NCBI RefSeq assembly: GCF_017916275.1
Contig: NZ_JAFMST010000001.1
Coordinates: 434,001-498,000 of the forward strand
DNA from: Rubellimicrobium arenae
GTDB lineage: Bacteria; Pseudomonadota; Alphaproteobacteria; Rhodobacterales; Rhodobacteraceae
Direction: 5' to 3'
DNA: 64,000 nucleotides
Shown here: positions 10,774 to 19,918 of the stretch, in pieces
Numbering within the stretch: the stretch's first letter is position 1
Layout of the letters: every line of letters starts with the position of its first letter
The notes under the pieces: generated by a model
What the model was told of the DNA's origin: nothing
The model's input: only the letters and a program-made list of their open reading frames with translations
Database searches by the model: none
Translations under genes and position numbers: made by a program

Positions 10774-11053
10774 GCGCCTCCCCTGTTTCCCGGCGCTTTC
10801 GCCTAAGGGGTAGCGCCCCGGACGCGCCGCTGGCAAGTGGGCTGCTGTATCCCAAGCGAGTCATTAAGCCGGAGCCGGGTCGAAAAATCTTCGGTCAGGC
10901 AGGATGGTAGCAGCAGAGGCTGCGGCCGATCCGCTCTCAGGCTGCGGAATCTTGCAAAAGAGGGGATCGAGGGCTGTCACTTTGCGATCCACTTCGGCCC
11001 TTCGGTCCATATGTTTCCCTGCGTCACGGAACACATCGCGGAGCGGCAGGAAC

Positions 11054-12352
11054 ATGCGGGTCATCATCCTGGGTGCAGGGGTCATCGGGGTTACCTCGGC
11101 CTGGTACCTGTCGCAGGCCGGCCACGAGGTGGTCGTGATCGACCGGCAGCCCGCTCCCGCCCTCGAGACCAGCTTCGCCAACGCCGGCGAGGTCAGCCCC
11201 GGCTACTCGGCCCCCTGGGCCGCGCCGGGTATCCCCCTGAAGGCGCTCAAATGGATGTTCCAGAAGCACGCTCCGCTGATCGTCCAGCCTCGGTCCGACC
11301 TTGCCAAGCTGTCCTGGCTGGCGCGGATGCTGTCGAATTGCACGCCCGAGGCCTATAAGGTCAACAAGGCGCGGATGGTGCGCCTCGCCGAATACTCCCG
11401 CGATTGCCTGCAGGCGCTGCGCGACGAGACCGGGATCCGCTATGACGAACGCATGCAGGGCACGCTCCAGCTGTTCCGCAAGGAAGCGCAGCTTGAAGCT
11501 GCGGGGAAGGACATCGCCGTGCTGCGGGACGGCGGCGTGGCCTTCGAGGTCCTGGACGTCGATGGATGCCTACAGGCCGAGCCGGGCCTGGCCGCCGCGC
11601 GGGACAAGATCGTCGGCGGGCTGCGCCTTCCGGGCGACGAGACCGGGGATTGCCTGAAGTTCACGACCAGCCTTGCCGAGAAGGCCGCGGCGGCAGGCGT
11701 GGAGTTCCGGTACAACACCAGCATCGAGCGGCTTCTGGTCGAACGTGGTCGGGTGCGCGGCGCCGTGACCTCCGGCGGTCACGTGACGGGCGATGCGGTG
11801 GTGGTCGCGCTGGGCAGCCACTCGCCCGCCTTGCTCGGCCCCCTGGGCCTGCGCCTGCCGGTCTATCCCGTGAAGGGCTACTCCTTGACCTTCCCCGTCC
11901 GCCATGACGAAGCGGCTCCGGTTTCCACTGTCATGGACGAGACCTACAAGGTGGCGATCACCCGGCTAGGCGATCGCATCCGGGTCGGCGGACTGGCGGA
12001 AATAGCTGGCTTCGACCTGTCCCTGCCAGCGTCGCGCCGGGCGACGCTCGCCCATTCGGTCGAGGGTCTGTTCCCGGGGGCCGGTGACGTCAGCGAAGCG
12101 AGCTTCTGGTGCGGGCTGCGTCCGATGACGCCCGACGGAACGCCTGTCATCGGGCGGACTCCGGTCGCGGGGCTGTTCCTCAACACCGGGCACGGCACTC
12201 TGGGCTGGACGATGGCGGCGGGGTCGGGCCGTGTCCTGGCGGACATCGTCTCGGGTCGGCGCGCCGAGATCGAGACCGCGGACCTGGGACTCGCCCGTTA
12301 CCTGCGCGAGGGTCGACGGGGCGGCCGCGATCTGGTGCCGGTCGACGCCTGA
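11054..12352 (+). CDS. dadA: D-amino-acid dehydrogenase small subunit
   Basis: A 432-residue FAD-dependent dehydrogenase. The N-terminal Rossmann motif is [21 protein letters not shown], then [19 protein letters not shown], the family signature of DadA. The C-terminal FAD contact segment is [18 protein letters not shown]. It oxidises D-alanine and other D-amino acids to 2-oxo acids at the inner membrane. The start at 11054 follows an AGGA; a longer in-frame reading from 10904 adds an unrelated basic stretch. It is divergent from gcvT and converges on the TauE/SafE gene with one base between stop codons. No alanine racemase gene is adjacent. Confidence 0.93.
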   Translation: MRVIILGAGVIGVTSAWYLSQAGHEVVVIDRQPAPALETSFANAGEVSPGYSAPWAAPGIPLKALKWMFQKHAPLIVQPRSDLAKLSWLARMLSNCTPEAYKVNKARMVRLAEYSRDCLQALRDETGIRYDERMQGTLQLFRKEAQLEAAGKDIAVLRDGGVAFEVLDVDGCLQAEPGLAAARDKIVGGLRLPGDETGDCLKFTTSLAEKAAAAGVEFRYNTSIERLLVERGRVRGAVTSGGHVTGDAVVVALGSHSPALLGPLGLRLPVYPVKGYSLTFPVRHDEAAPVSTVMDETYKVAITRLGDRIRVGGLAEIAGFDLSLPASRRATLAHSVEGLFPGAGDVSEASFWCGLRPMTPDGTPVIGRTPVAGLFLNTGHGTLGWTMAAGSGRVLADIVSGRRAEIETADLGLARYLREGRRGGRDLVPVDA

Positions 12353-12353
12353 G

Positions 12354-13193
12354 TCAGAGCAGGTCCCACAGGAAGCGGGCCGACACGAAGAGCAGGAAAA
12401 GCCCGAAGGCCGTCTCGAGCGCCCGCCGTGACAATCGGTGGGCCAGCGCGACACCAAGGCGGGTGGTCAGCAGCGTGGTCGGAACGGTCGCGGCAAAGGT
12501 GAGCCAGGACACGTAACCGGTCGCGTCCATTGGAAGGCCCGGCTTGCCCCAGCCCGCGAAGACGTAGCCCAGCGTCGCGGGCAGGGCGATCAGCACGCCC
12601 ATCCCGGCGCCGGTGGACACCGCCCGGTGGATCGAGACGCCGTGGAGCGTCAGGATGAGGTTGGTGATCGCCCCCCCTCCGATGCCCATCAACGAGGAAA
12701 GCAGGCCGGTGATCAGCCCATAGATCCGAAGCGGGCCGGGTCCCGGCAGGCCATCCCGGATACGCCAGCCTTCGCCGCCGGCCAGCAGCTTGACGGCGTT
12801 CAGGCCGGCGACGCCGACGAAGACGGTCTTGAAGATCCAAGGCTCTGCATAACGGGCGACGAGTGCGCCGGCCAGCACGCCGCCGATGACGGGCGCGGCC
12901 CAGAGCCGCAGGAGATCCATGTCCACCGTTCCGCGTCGGAAATGCGCCCGGGCCGACATGAGGGAGGTCGGGATGATGACGGCGAGCGAGGTCCCGACAG
13001 CCAGCGGCATCCTGACCTCGTCGCTAATATGGATGACGTAGAAGAGCTGATAGAAGACCGGAACCGATATGGCCCCCCCGCCGATCCCGAAAAGCCCCGC
13101 CAGGAACCCGATCAGCGTGCCAGCCACGAGCAGCGCGATGAGCAGCGGCAGCACGTCGAAGAAGATGTCAACGAGGGGTTCAGATCCAGGCAT
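12354..13193 (-). CDS. TauE/SafE family sulfite/organosulfonate exporter-like permease
   Basis: A 279-residue polytopic membrane protein with two repeats of a glycine-rich motif, GFLAGLFGIGGGAI near residue 30 and GLLSSLMGIGGGAI near 165, as in TauE/SafE (DUF81) permeases. Eight or so helices are visible. Substrates of the family include sulfite and sulfoacetate; none can be read from this sequence. The start MPGSEPLV at 13193 is preferred over longer readings rich in Arg and Pro. It is divergent from ccdA with about 190 bases between. Confidence 0.85.
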   Translation of the reverse strand: MPGSEPLVDIFFDVLPLLIALLVAGTLIGFLAGLFGIGGGAISVPVFYQLFYVIHISDEVRMPLAVGTSLAVIIPTSLMSARAHFRRGTVDMDLLRLWAAPVIGGVLAGALVARYAEPWIFKTVFVGVAGLNAVKLLAGGEGWRIRDGLPGPGPLRIYGLITGLLSSLMGIGGGAITNLILTLHGVSIHRAVSTGAGMGVLIALPATLGYVFAGWGKPGLPMDATGYVSWLTFAATVPTTLLTTRLGVALAHRLSRRALETAFGLFLLFVSARFLWDLL

Positions 13194-13380
13194 CAGGGGC
13201 TCCGGCGAAAGACGGGGTCTGGTAAGGGGATTCGGGGCAAGGCGAAAGGGATGTCGGCCTCTGCGGGGCCAAGGCGAAGTGCCGGTCGGGGACCTGCGCT
13301 CCCTCTTGTGACGCGGTGTCCCGGTGACGGCGAGGCTCGGGCGGGGTAAGGCTGCCCCAAAGCCCTGGGATGGAACGCAG

Positions 13381-14136
13381 ATGCTCAGCTCGGACATGAT
13401 ACTGGACGCCACCCTGATCCCGGCGATGCTGGTCGCTCTCGTGGCCGGCCTCCTGTCGTTCCTGAGCCCCTGCGTGCTGCCGATCGTGCCGCCCTACCTG
13501 GCCTACATGGGCGGCGTCTCGGTGGGCGAGATGGCCGAGGCCCGGTCGGCCCGGCGTCGCGCCCTGCTGTCGGCGGCCTTCTTCGTGCTGGGCCTCTCGA
13601 CGGTGTTCCTCCTGCTCGGGGCGGCGGCCTCTGCGGCGGGACGGGCCTTCCTGCAGTTCCAGGGGTGGTTCGTCATGATCGCCGGTGTGGTGATCATGGT
13701 GTTCGGAGCCCACTTCCTCGGCGTGATCCGCATCCCGTTCCTCGCGCGAGAGGCGCGGCTGGACGCGGGCGACCGCGGCGGTTCGGCGCTGGGCGCCTAC
13801 GTGCTGGGCCTCGCCTTCGCCTTTGGCTGGACGCCGTGCCTGGGGCCGATCCTCGGGGCGATCCTGGGGCTCGCCGCGACCGAGGCCGATATCGGGCGTG
13901 GGACCGCGCTGCTGGCGACCTATGCCTTTGGGCTGGGGATCCCGTTCCTTCTGGTCGCAGCCTTCTTTCCCAGCCTTCAAGGTGTCATGGGAGGCATGCG
14001 GCGGCACATGGCGTGGATCGAGAGGACGTCGGGCCTGCTGCTTTGGACCGTGGGTCTGCTGATGCTGACCGGGCAGTTCACGGCCTTCTCCTACTGGTTG
14101 CTCCAGAACTTCCCGGCGCTGGCGACCATCGGCTGA
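13381..14136 (+). CDS. ccdA: cytochrome c biogenesis protein CcdA (thiol-disulfide transmembrane carrier)
   Basis: A 251-residue, six-helix membrane protein. The two redox cysteines of the family are present: Cys31 in FLSPCVLPIVPPY and Cys153 in GWTPCLGPIL. CcdA moves reducing equivalents across the inner membrane to periplasmic thioredoxin-like partners for cytochrome c maturation. The start MLSSDMILDA follows GGGATGGAA; the ATG at 13396 is an alternative. The gene stops two bases before the convergent YjdF-like gene. Confidence 0.93.
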   Translation: MLSSDMILDATLIPAMLVALVAGLLSFLSPCVLPIVPPYLAYMGGVSVGEMAEARSARRRALLSAAFFVLGLSTVFLLLGAAASAAGRAFLQFQGWFVMIAGVVIMVFGAHFLGVIRIPFLAREARLDAGDRGGSALGAYVLGLAFAFGWTPCLGPILGAILGLAATEADIGRGTALLATYAFGLGIPFLLVAAFFPSLQGVMGGMRRHMAWIERTSGLLLWTVGLLMLTGQFTAFSYWLLQNFPALATIG

Positions 14137-14137
14137 C

Positions 14138-14803
14138 CTAGCGGCGCGTGCGGACGGGCACCGGGACGGGCTGGGCGCTCCAGGGGCGGACCCGGAAGGT
14201 GGCCAGGCGCCGCGGGCCGACCAGCGCCAGGCCGCGTTGCTCGATCAGCCAGATCGCGAACCATCCGCCCAAAGCCGCCCCGGCCGTGTCCATGACAATG
14301 TCGAGGATCGTGTCGGGCCAGGTCAGGGGCAGATAGGTGTACTCGATGACTTCCCAGACGATGCCGATCAGGAGGCCCAATCCCGCGGCCCACAGCACGA
14401 AGCGGCCCTTACGCGGCGCATAGGCCAGGAACCCGGCCTTCCAGAACATGAACATGGATCCTGCCATGATCGCGAAGGGGTTCAGAGTGTGCAGGGCGAT
14501 GTCGAACCACCAGAAGAGCGAATACCAGTCCCAGGCCCATCCGGCACCGCTGATCAGGAAGCAGCCCGCTATGACGGCGACCAGCAGCGCGGGGAGGCCA
14601 TGAGGGACGAGCATTACGGCGACCATCGGCACATAGAATGCCGCCGCCATCTGCAACTCGTCCCAGCGCCCCAGCGCCATCAGTGTCACGAGGGCGGCGG
14701 TGAAGACGAGGACGCCCACCCAGGCCATGGTGAGCCAGCCTCTCGAGTCGATGAGGGACCCTGGAAGGGGCGTGACGAGGGCGGCGCGCGGAATCGCTGT
14801 CAT
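14138..14803 (-). CDS. YjdF/DUF2238-like membrane protein
   Basis: A 221-residue membrane protein with about six helices. Conserved-looking polar positions include WWFDIALHTLN, WEVIEYTY and DTILDIVMDTAGAALG, a set that resembles the YjdF/DUF2238 group, distantly like VanZ. Function is not established for the group. The C-terminal 30 residues are soluble, basic and proline-rich. Its ATG directly abuts a hairpin at 14804-14822. It lies downstream of the fumC-DUF4169-RHH genes on the same strand with a 38-base gap and could be cotranscribed. Confidence 0.65.
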   Translation of the reverse strand: MTAIPRAALVTPLPGSLIDSRGWLTMAWVGVLVFTAALVTLMALGRWDELQMAAAFYVPMVAVMLVPHGLPALLVAVIAGCFLISGAGWAWDWYSLFWWFDIALHTLNPFAIMAGSMFMFWKAGFLAYAPRKGRFVLWAAGLGLLIGIVWEVIEYTYLPLTWPDTILDIVMDTAGAALGGWFAIWLIEQRGLALVGPRRLATFRVRPWSAQPVPVPVRTRR

Positions 14804-14822
14804 GAGGGGCTCCTTGCCCCTC
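14804..14822 (-). promoter_or_regulatory. hairpin holding the Shine-Dalgarno sequence of the YjdF-like gene
   Basis: On the minus strand the sequence is GAGGGGC-AAGGA-GCCCCTC, directly followed by ATG. The seven-base stems are perfect and the purine-rich AAGGAG ribosome-binding site sits in the loop and first stem base, so folding should affect initiation. It may also serve as a weak terminator for the upstream fumC operon. Regulation is inferred. Confidence 0.45.
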
Positions 14823-14841
14823 TCGAACGGCTAAGGCCCCT

Positions 14842-15060
14842 TTAGCGTTCCCGCAGCGCCCGTTCGAGCACATAGACGCGGATCGCCGAGGCGAGCCCGA
14901 CATCGCCCCGCGACTCGTCGATCCGTTCGGCCAGCGCATTCAGGGCGAGGCCGTCCGATAGGGCGAGGCGCCGGAACTCCTGCCAGAAGGCCTCCTCGAG
15001 GGAGACGCTCGTGCGGTGGCCGTGAAGGGTCAGCGACCGCTTGACGGGGCGGCCGCTCAC
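14842..15060 (-). CDS. ribbon-helix-helix domain protein (RHH_4 type)
   Basis: A 72-residue protein with a predicted strand RSLTLHGHRTSVSLEEAFW followed by two helices, as in the RHH_4 family common in alphaproteobacteria. Such folds bind DNA as dimers or act as antitoxin-like regulators; no target is visible. The start is GTG at 15060, overlapping the stop of the DUF4169 gene (GTGA). It is the third member of a tightly coupled fumC - DUF4169 - RHH unit. No toxin partner is seen, so a toxin-antitoxin role is not supported. Confidence 0.8.
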   Translation of the reverse strand: MSGRPVKRSLTLHGHRTSVSLEEAFWQEFRRLALSDGLALNALAERIDESRGDVGLASAIRVYVLERALRER

Positions 15061-15236
15061 TCCTCGAACTTGGCCTGGTCAAGGGCGCGCTTGGCCTTTT
15101 CGGCACGCGCTGCCTCCAGAAGCCGTTCGGCCTTGGTCCGACCATGCTTGACGGCATTGGCATCGGCCTGCGCCTTTTCGGTGGCGCGGTCCCGTGCCTT
15201 GCGGGCCTTGTTCAGGTTGACGACGCTTCCCGTCAT
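15057..15236 (-). CDS. DUF4169 family small basic protein
   Basis: A 59-residue protein, [17 protein letters not shown] at the N-terminus, then a long Lys/Arg/Ala/Glu-rich helix without hydrophobic core or membrane segment. It matches the DUF4169 pattern ([10 protein letters not shown]..). The start overlaps the fumC stop as ATGA (15233-15236) and its stop overlaps the GTG of the RHH gene, so all three are likely translated in a coupled way. Function is unknown; the charged helix suggests nucleic-acid or ribosome contact, which is speculation. Confidence 0.8.
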   Translation of the reverse strand: MTGSVVNLNKARKARDRATEKAQADANAVKHGRTKAERLLEAARAEKAKRALDQAKFEE

Positions 15237-16624
15237 GAAGGCGCGATCATCTCCTCGGGGCGGACGACACGATCGAAGGTTTCGGCGTCCACATAGCCGA
15301 GGTTGATCGCCTCTTCCCTCAGGGTGGTTCCGTTCTTGTGCGCGGTCTTGGCGACGGTGGTCGCCTTGTCATAGCCGATGGTGGGTGCGAGGGCCGTGAC
15401 CAGCATGAGCGATTCCCGCATGAGCCTGTCGATGCGCTGCCGGTCGGCCTCGATCCCCACGACGCAGTTGTCCGTGAAGGCGACCGCCGCATCGCCCAGA
15501 AGCTGCATCGACTGCAGCACGTTGTAGGCGATCATCGGCTTCATGACGTTGAGCTCGAAATGCCCTTGCGATCCGGCGAACCCGACCGCGGCATCGTTCC
15601 CCATGACATGGGCGCAGACCATGGTGATCGCCTCGACCTGGGTCGGGTTCACCTTGCCCGGCATGATCGAGGAGCCCGGCTCGTTCTCGGGCAGCCTGAG
15701 TTCGCCCAACCCGCAGCGCGGCCCCGATCCCAGCATCCGGATGTCGTGGGCAAGCTTGTAGATGCCCGCAGCCGCGGTCTTGAGCGACCCCGAAAGCTCC
15801 ACGAGCGCGTCATGGGCGGCCAGCGCCTCGAACTTGTTGGGCGCGGACACGAAGGGCAGGCCAGTGAGACGCGCGAGGTTTGCCGCGATCGTTTCGCCCC
15901 AGCCGACCGGGCTGTTCAGGCCGGTGCCGACCGCGGTTCCCCCCTGGGCCAACTCGTACACGTCCGGCAGCGCCCGTTCGACGCGTTCGATGGACTTCGC
16001 GACCTGATGCGCGTAGCCGCCGAACTCCTGCCCGAGCGTCAGGGGCGTCGCGTCCATGGTATGCGTGCGGCCGATCTTGATAATGTCGGCGAACTCCTCG
16101 GACTTCTGCACGAGCGCCCTATGGAGGTGCCGCAGGCCGGGGAGGAGGACATCGCGCGCGGTCATCGCGGCGGCGACATGCATGGCGGTGGGGTAGGTGT
16201 CGTTCGAGGACTGCCCCATGTTCACGTGATCGTTCGGGTGGATGGGCTTCTTGGAGCCCAGCACACCGCCCAGCATTTCGATCGCGCGGTTCGAGATGAC
16301 CTCGTTCGCGTTCATGTTCGTCTGGGTGCCCGAGCCTGTCTGCCAGACGACCAGCGGGAAGTGAGCGTCGAGCCGGCCCGACGCGACCTCGGCGGCCGCC
16401 GCAATGATGGCATCGGCCAGTTCGGGTGCGATGGCGCCGCGGGCTTTGTTCGCCTCGGCGCAGGCCTGCTTGATGAAGCCCAGCGCCCGCACGACGGCGA
16501 CGGGTTGCCGTTCCCAGCCGATCGGGAAGTTCTGGATCGAGCGCTGCGTCTGCGCGCCCCAGTAGCGGTCAGCCGGAACCTCGATGGGACCGAAGCTGTC
16601 GGTCTCGGTGCGCGTCGCGGTCAT
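15233..16624 (-). CDS. fumC: class II fumarate hydratase
   Basis: A 463-residue enzyme of the iron-independent class II fumarases, converting fumarate to L-malate in the TCA cycle. The superfamily signature [11 protein letters not shown] is at residues 317-327 and the catalytic [10 protein letters not shown] segment near 185-194; [15 protein letters not shown] and [12 protein letters not shown] are also intact. It leads the overlapping fumC-DUF4169-RHH run. sspB lies 63 bases upstream in the same direction. Confidence 0.97.
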   Translation of the reverse strand: MTATRTETDSFGPIEVPADRYWGAQTQRSIQNFPIGWERQPVAVVRALGFIKQACAEANKARGAIAPELADAIIAAAAEVASGRLDAHFPLVVWQTGSGTQTNMNANEVISNRAIEMLGGVLGSKKPIHPNDHVNMGQSSNDTYPTAMHVAAAMTARDVLLPGLRHLHRALVQKSEEFADIIKIGRTHTMDATPLTLGQEFGGYAHQVAKSIERVERALPDVYELAQGGTAVGTGLNSPVGWGETIAANLARLTGLPFVSAPNKFEALAAHDALVELSGSLKTAAAGIYKLAHDIRMLGSGPRCGLGELRLPENEPGSSIMPGKVNPTQVEAITMVCAHVMGNDAAVGFAGSQGHFELNVMKPMIAYNVLQSMQLLGDAAVAFTDNCVVGIEADRQRIDRLMRESLMLVTALAPTIGYDKATTVAKTAHKNGTTLREEAINLGYVDAETFDRVVRPEEMIAPS

Positions 16625-16687
16625 TCATGCCCCCTCGGTATACCGTCGCATACGCTCTAGCGCGGCCCGAGCGGGCGGGCAACGGTC

Positions 16688-17170
16688 CTACTTGCGAAAC
16701 TTGTCCAGGCTGACCACCTGGCCGGCTCCGCGTCCGCCGCCGTCAGGCCCTTCATCACCGTCCCTGGTGGGCTTGCCGGGAGGCGGAGTCTCGGGCTCGG
16801 TGGGCTGAGCCGGCGCACCCTGGGTCTCGAACCGCAGGCCGAACTCGACCGAAGGGTCCACGAAGGTCTTGATGGCGTCCCAGGGGATGAACAGCGGCTC
16901 GGGGTTGTCGCCGAAGTTGAGCGTGACCGAAAAGCCTTCCTCGCTGGTCTCCAGGTCCGCAAACCAGTGCTGGATGACGATGGTCATCTCGCCCGGGTAA
17001 CGGTCGGAAAGCCAGTCGGCGATCTCGACGTCCGGATGCTGGGTGTCGAAGGTGATGAAGAAGTGGTGCTTGCCGGGAAGGCCGTTGGCGGCCACATCCT
17101 CGAGCACCTCGTGGATCAGGCCACGCATGTGGCGATGCATGAGGTGTCCGTAGTCGATGGTACGCGTCAC
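16688..17170 (-). CDS. sspB: SspB family protein (ClpXP adaptor, alphaproteobacterial type)
   Basis: A 160-residue protein starting with GTG at 17170 (VTRTIDYGHLMHRHMRGLI), preceded by GGGGGAACGG. Residues 1-115 form the SspB beta fold (HHFFITFDTQHPDVEIADWL, YPGEMTIVIQHWF). The C-terminal 45 residues are a Pro/Gly/Asp-rich linker ending in VVSLDKFRK, the expected short ClpX-docking tail. SspB delivers ssrA-tagged proteins to ClpXP. The permuted tmRNA gene that makes the tag lies only about 2.3 kb away, although on a separate transcript. Confidence 0.88.
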   Translation of the reverse strand: MTRTIDYGHLMHRHMRGLIHEVLEDVAANGLPGKHHFFITFDTQHPDVEIADWLSDRYPGEMTIVIQHWFADLETSEEGFSVTLNFGDNPEPLFIPWDAIKTFVDPSVEFGLRFETQGAPAQPTEPETPPPGKPTRDGDEGPDGGGRGAGQVVSLDKFRK

Positions 17171-17237
17171 AGGCCGTTCCCCCTTAGTCTCACGGGTTGG
17201 AGCATAGGGAAATCCTCGCCGGGCGGAAGAGGGGGCA

Positions 17238-18506
17238 TCAGACCGCTCCGGCAAGGTGGAGCAGGCCCGCCAGTGCGGTCACGATCGCCAGGGTGGCCAG
17301 CATCGACAGGTGCCTGCCCAGGAGGAGCCAGGCCGCGACAAGGGACAGCGCCGCCGCGACAGGCTGGACCGACGTCCAGACCGGAACGAGCATCCGGATC
17401 GGCCCCGCCTCGACGGTCCCGACCTCGGCAAAGAGGACATGGAGCGCGAACCAGACCGACAGGTTGAGAATCACGCCGACGACGGCGGCGGTGATGGCCG
17501 AAAGGGCTGCGCGCAGGCGCGGCTGGCCTTCCAGCCAGTCGACCAGCGGCGCGCCCGCGAAGATCCAAAGAAAGCAGGGAACGAATGTGACCCAGATGGC
17601 CATCAGGCCGCCAGCGACGGCGAGTGCGACGCTTCCCTGGTTGAGGCCCGCCACGATGGCCACGAACGCCGTCACGAGGATCAGCGGCCCTGGCGTTGTC
17701 TCGGCCAGCCCCAGCGCATCCATGAGTTGCTCGGTGGAAACCCAGCGGTAGGCCGACACCACCTCCTGCGCCATATAGCTGAGGACAGCATAGGCTCCGC
17801 CGAAGGTCACCACCGCCAGCTTGGAAAAGAAGAGGCCGAGGTCGGTCAGGAAGCCCTGTCCGGCCAAGGCCACGAGCGCGACTGGCGCCCACCAGAGCCC
17901 GAATCCGACCGCCAGGGTCGCGGCCAGGCGTCCCGGATGCAGCCGCGGTGGAGCAAGGTCCCGGGGCGTGTCCCCGGCGGACAGGGCGCCCCAGAGTCCG
18001 GCCGCCAGGACCACCAAAGGAAATGGGACTCCGAAGGCGAACAGGGCGAGGAACGCGAGGCCGGCCAGCACCCAGTGCCCGCGGGACTTGAGCGCCCGCC
18101 GGGCCACCCGGTGGATCGCCTCGATGACGATGATGACCACGGTGGCCTTCACGCCCAGGAACAGGGCCTGGACCAGGGCCATGTCGATGAAGACGCCGTA
18201 AGCCAGCGCCAATCCGAAGATGATTGCCGCTCCGGGAGCGACGAAAAGGGTGCCCGCGATCAGGCCGCCGACCAGGCCGTGGAGCCGCCATCCGGCAAAG
18301 GTGGCAAGCTGCATGGCCTCGGGGCCGGGAAGCAGCATGCAGAAGCTGAGCGCCCGCAGAAATTCCGGCTCGTTCAGCCAGTCGCGCTCCTCGACCAGCT
18401 CGCGGTGCATGAGCGCGATCTGCGCGGCCGGACCGCCGAAGCTGAGAAGACCGATTCGGAGAAATACCCGGGTCAGTTCGCCGAGACTTGGCTTTTGTGC
18501 GGTCAT
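17238..18506 (-). CDS. chrA: chromate efflux transporter, long-chain ChrA
   Basis: A 422-residue membrane protein with two homologous CHR domains: LTRVFLRIGLLSFGGPAAQIALM near the N-terminus and FFSKLAVVTFGGAYAVLSYM in the second half, each followed by PGPEAMQLATFAG or TTPGPLILVTAFV. This duplicated layout is typical of long-chain ChrA, which exports chromate. The start MTAQKPSLGEL at 18506 is preferred over a longer in-frame reading. No chrB-type regulator lies beside it, so its physiological role could be broader anion transport. Confidence 0.88.
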   Translation of the reverse strand: MTAQKPSLGELTRVFLRIGLLSFGGPAAQIALMHRELVEERDWLNEPEFLRALSFCMLLPGPEAMQLATFAGWRLHGLVGGLIAGTLFVAPGAAIIFGLALAYGVFIDMALVQALFLGVKATVVIIVIEAIHRVARRALKSRGHWVLAGLAFLALFAFGVPFPLVVLAAGLWGALSAGDTPRDLAPPRLHPGRLAATLAVGFGLWWAPVALVALAGQGFLTDLGLFFSKLAVVTFGGAYAVLSYMAQEVVSAYRWVSTEQLMDALGLAETTPGPLILVTAFVAIVAGLNQGSVALAVAGGLMAIWVTFVPCFLWIFAGAPLVDWLEGQPRLRAALSAITAAVVGVILNLSVWFALHVLFAEVGTVEAGPIRMLVPVWTSVQPVAAALSLVAAWLLLGRHLSMLATLAIVTALAGLLHLAGAV

Positions 18507-18589
18507 CTGGGCTCCCGGATCGTCAGGAGGTGGATGGTGCAGGCCCTGGTCCAGGTCAAGCGAAGGTATCATGACGGTCCTGACCTGCG

Positions 18590-19258
18590 TCACCCGACCG
18601 GCGGGTTCAGCTCCCGGCGGAGCTTGAGGCGCAGCGCCCGTGCATAGTCGCGATGACCTTCAGCCCCGACGACGAACCCGTCGCGGGTGATGAGCTCATG
18701 CCGAAAGAAGAACGCCACCGCGTTGCCGGTGATCTCGATGGCGATGGCGTTGACGGTGACCGCATCCGCCTCGGCAGCGGCGCGGGCTACGGTCGTCGTC
18801 ATCCCCATGTTCCGCTGGCCGTCTCCGGATACGTCGATCACATGCCGCCGGCAATCCGGCACCTCGGCCAGCAGGCCGAGCGCCCGCTGCACGGCGTCCC
18901 CCGGGGCAGTTCCCGACCCGATGAAGGCGCGGGGCAGGGTGCCCGCCTCTTCGGCCAGCAAGGTGACATCGGCGGGGGTCGTCATGCGCCGCCACGGAAT
19001 CGAGACATGCTGGTTAGTGGTTCCCGACCACTGCATCACGGTGAGGGCGACCTGTCCATCCACAAGGGCTTCCTTGATGAAAGGGTCCGCCAGGGCCTCG
19101 GCCAGGCCGTCGATCTGAAGACGGTATTCCTCGTCGTCGACCGAGTTCGAGACATCGATGGCGAGCACGAGGGCCGTATCGCAGGAACCATCGGCAACCC
19201 CGGCGACGGCAGGGATCGCAAGGCAGGCCGCAAGGACGCTAAGACAGGCGTGCAGCAT
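18590..19258 (-). CDS. DUF1194 (von Willebrand A-like) secreted protein
   Basis: A 222-residue protein. Residues 1-23 form a cleavable signal peptide. The mature part has a MIDAS-like DxSxS at DVSNSVDDEEY, then QWSGTTNQHVSIPWRRM and VIDVSGDGQRN, matching DUF1194, a vWA-like family of alphaproteobacteria. It probably folds as a metal-dependent adhesion domain in the periplasm. Upstream start codons in frame give a basic, non-signal extension, so ATG 19258 is chosen. Biological role is not known. Confidence 0.85.
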   Translation of the reverse strand: MLHACLSVLAACLAIPAVAGVADGSCDTALVLAIDVSNSVDDEEYRLQIDGLAEALADPFIKEALVDGQVALTVMQWSGTTNQHVSIPWRRMTTPADVTLLAEEAGTLPRAFIGSGTAPGDAVQRALGLLAEVPDCRRHVIDVSGDGQRNMGMTTTVARAAAEADAVTVNAIAIEITGNAVAFFFRHELITRDGFVVGAEGHRDYARALRLKLRRELNPPVG

Positions 19259-19454
19259 GCGCGCATGGTGCGACGGCAGGCCGGTTCCGATCAAGCGATA
19301 GTGCCGCGAGAATGCGGGGGCGCACCCGAGCCCCGCCAAGGGACTTCGCGGGATCATGGACCTTGGGGCCGACCTTCCGCGCGCACGGCCGCGTGCCGGG
19401 TCCATGACGGCCTTCGGTCCGCAGCATCCGGTCTCATTGAGCTTAGGGTAAGGG

Positions 19455-19785
19455 TAAGGTGCAGGCTTCTGTTGCCAGGTGCCTGCGGACCCCGCCTAGA
19501 GGGGCTAACCCCTAGGACTTAGGTTCGGCAAACCCGGACTGCTTACGCAGCCAGAGCCATCGCCGGAGCACGGTTGTCGTTGGCAACTGTACTGATTGGA
19601 CCGATAACGGTGGTACCTCACCGGGACAAAGCAAACACCTTTACACGTTCGTCGATCCTGTTTCGGCCCCATTCGCCCCCCAACGAGGGGATGTCTGGTG
19701 GAGCCGCCGGGTACCGCCCCCGGGTCCGATCCGTTTATTCCGTGCGCGTTTATGCCCATAGTCCCGAAGGACAAGACGGAAGATA
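19455..19785 (-). ncRNA. ssrA: transfer-messenger RNA, circularly permuted two-piece alphaproteobacterial type
   Basis: Minus-strand order is acceptor piece, intervening segment, coding piece. The acceptor half ends GGCGGCTCCACCA, with its CCA at 19698-19696. A short intervening segment follows (about 19695-19671). The coding piece begins GGGGCCGAAACAGGATCGACG at 19670. Its tag frame, 19584 to 19543, encodes ANDNRAPAMALAA then TAA, a Rhodobacterales-type tag ending in the Ala-Ala that ClpXP recognises. Downstream stems include GCAGGC/GCCTGC at 19461-19486, which I take as the 3' end region. Outer boundaries are approximate. With SmpB it rescues stalled ribosomes and tags the nascent peptide. 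sspB lies nearby. Confidence 0.93.
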
Positions 19786-19889
19786 GGACGCTTCCATGCC
19801 GGATTCAACGGGTCGATCAGGCCTTCTCGGCCACAACAGGCCAGCCGTGTCCTGGATGCATCTGGACGTCGAAACAACCCGGAGACGCA

Positions 19890-19906
19890 GGGGGCCACTG
19901 GCCCCC
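19890..19906. terminator. GC-rich hairpin downstream of edd-eda
   Basis: GGGGGCC-ACT-GGCCCCC lies 12 bases past the eda stop codon, in position to end the edd-eda transcript. It has no T run on the eda side, so factor-independent termination is uncertain. Confidence 0.4.
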
Positions 19907-19918
19907 CGGCACCAGGCG

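Noticed and set aside
10774-11053. Glycine riboswitch upstream of gcvT
   Set aside because: On the minus strand there is a GGCG-AAAG-CGCC mini-hairpin and a CTGAGAG stretch, but the conserved tandem aptamer cores expected of a glycine riboswitch are missing.
14842-15236. Toxin-antitoxin pair (RHH plus DUF4169)
   Set aside because: The gene order looks like a TA pair, but DUF4169 lacks any toxin fold features and the pair is coupled to fumC; no supporting evidence.
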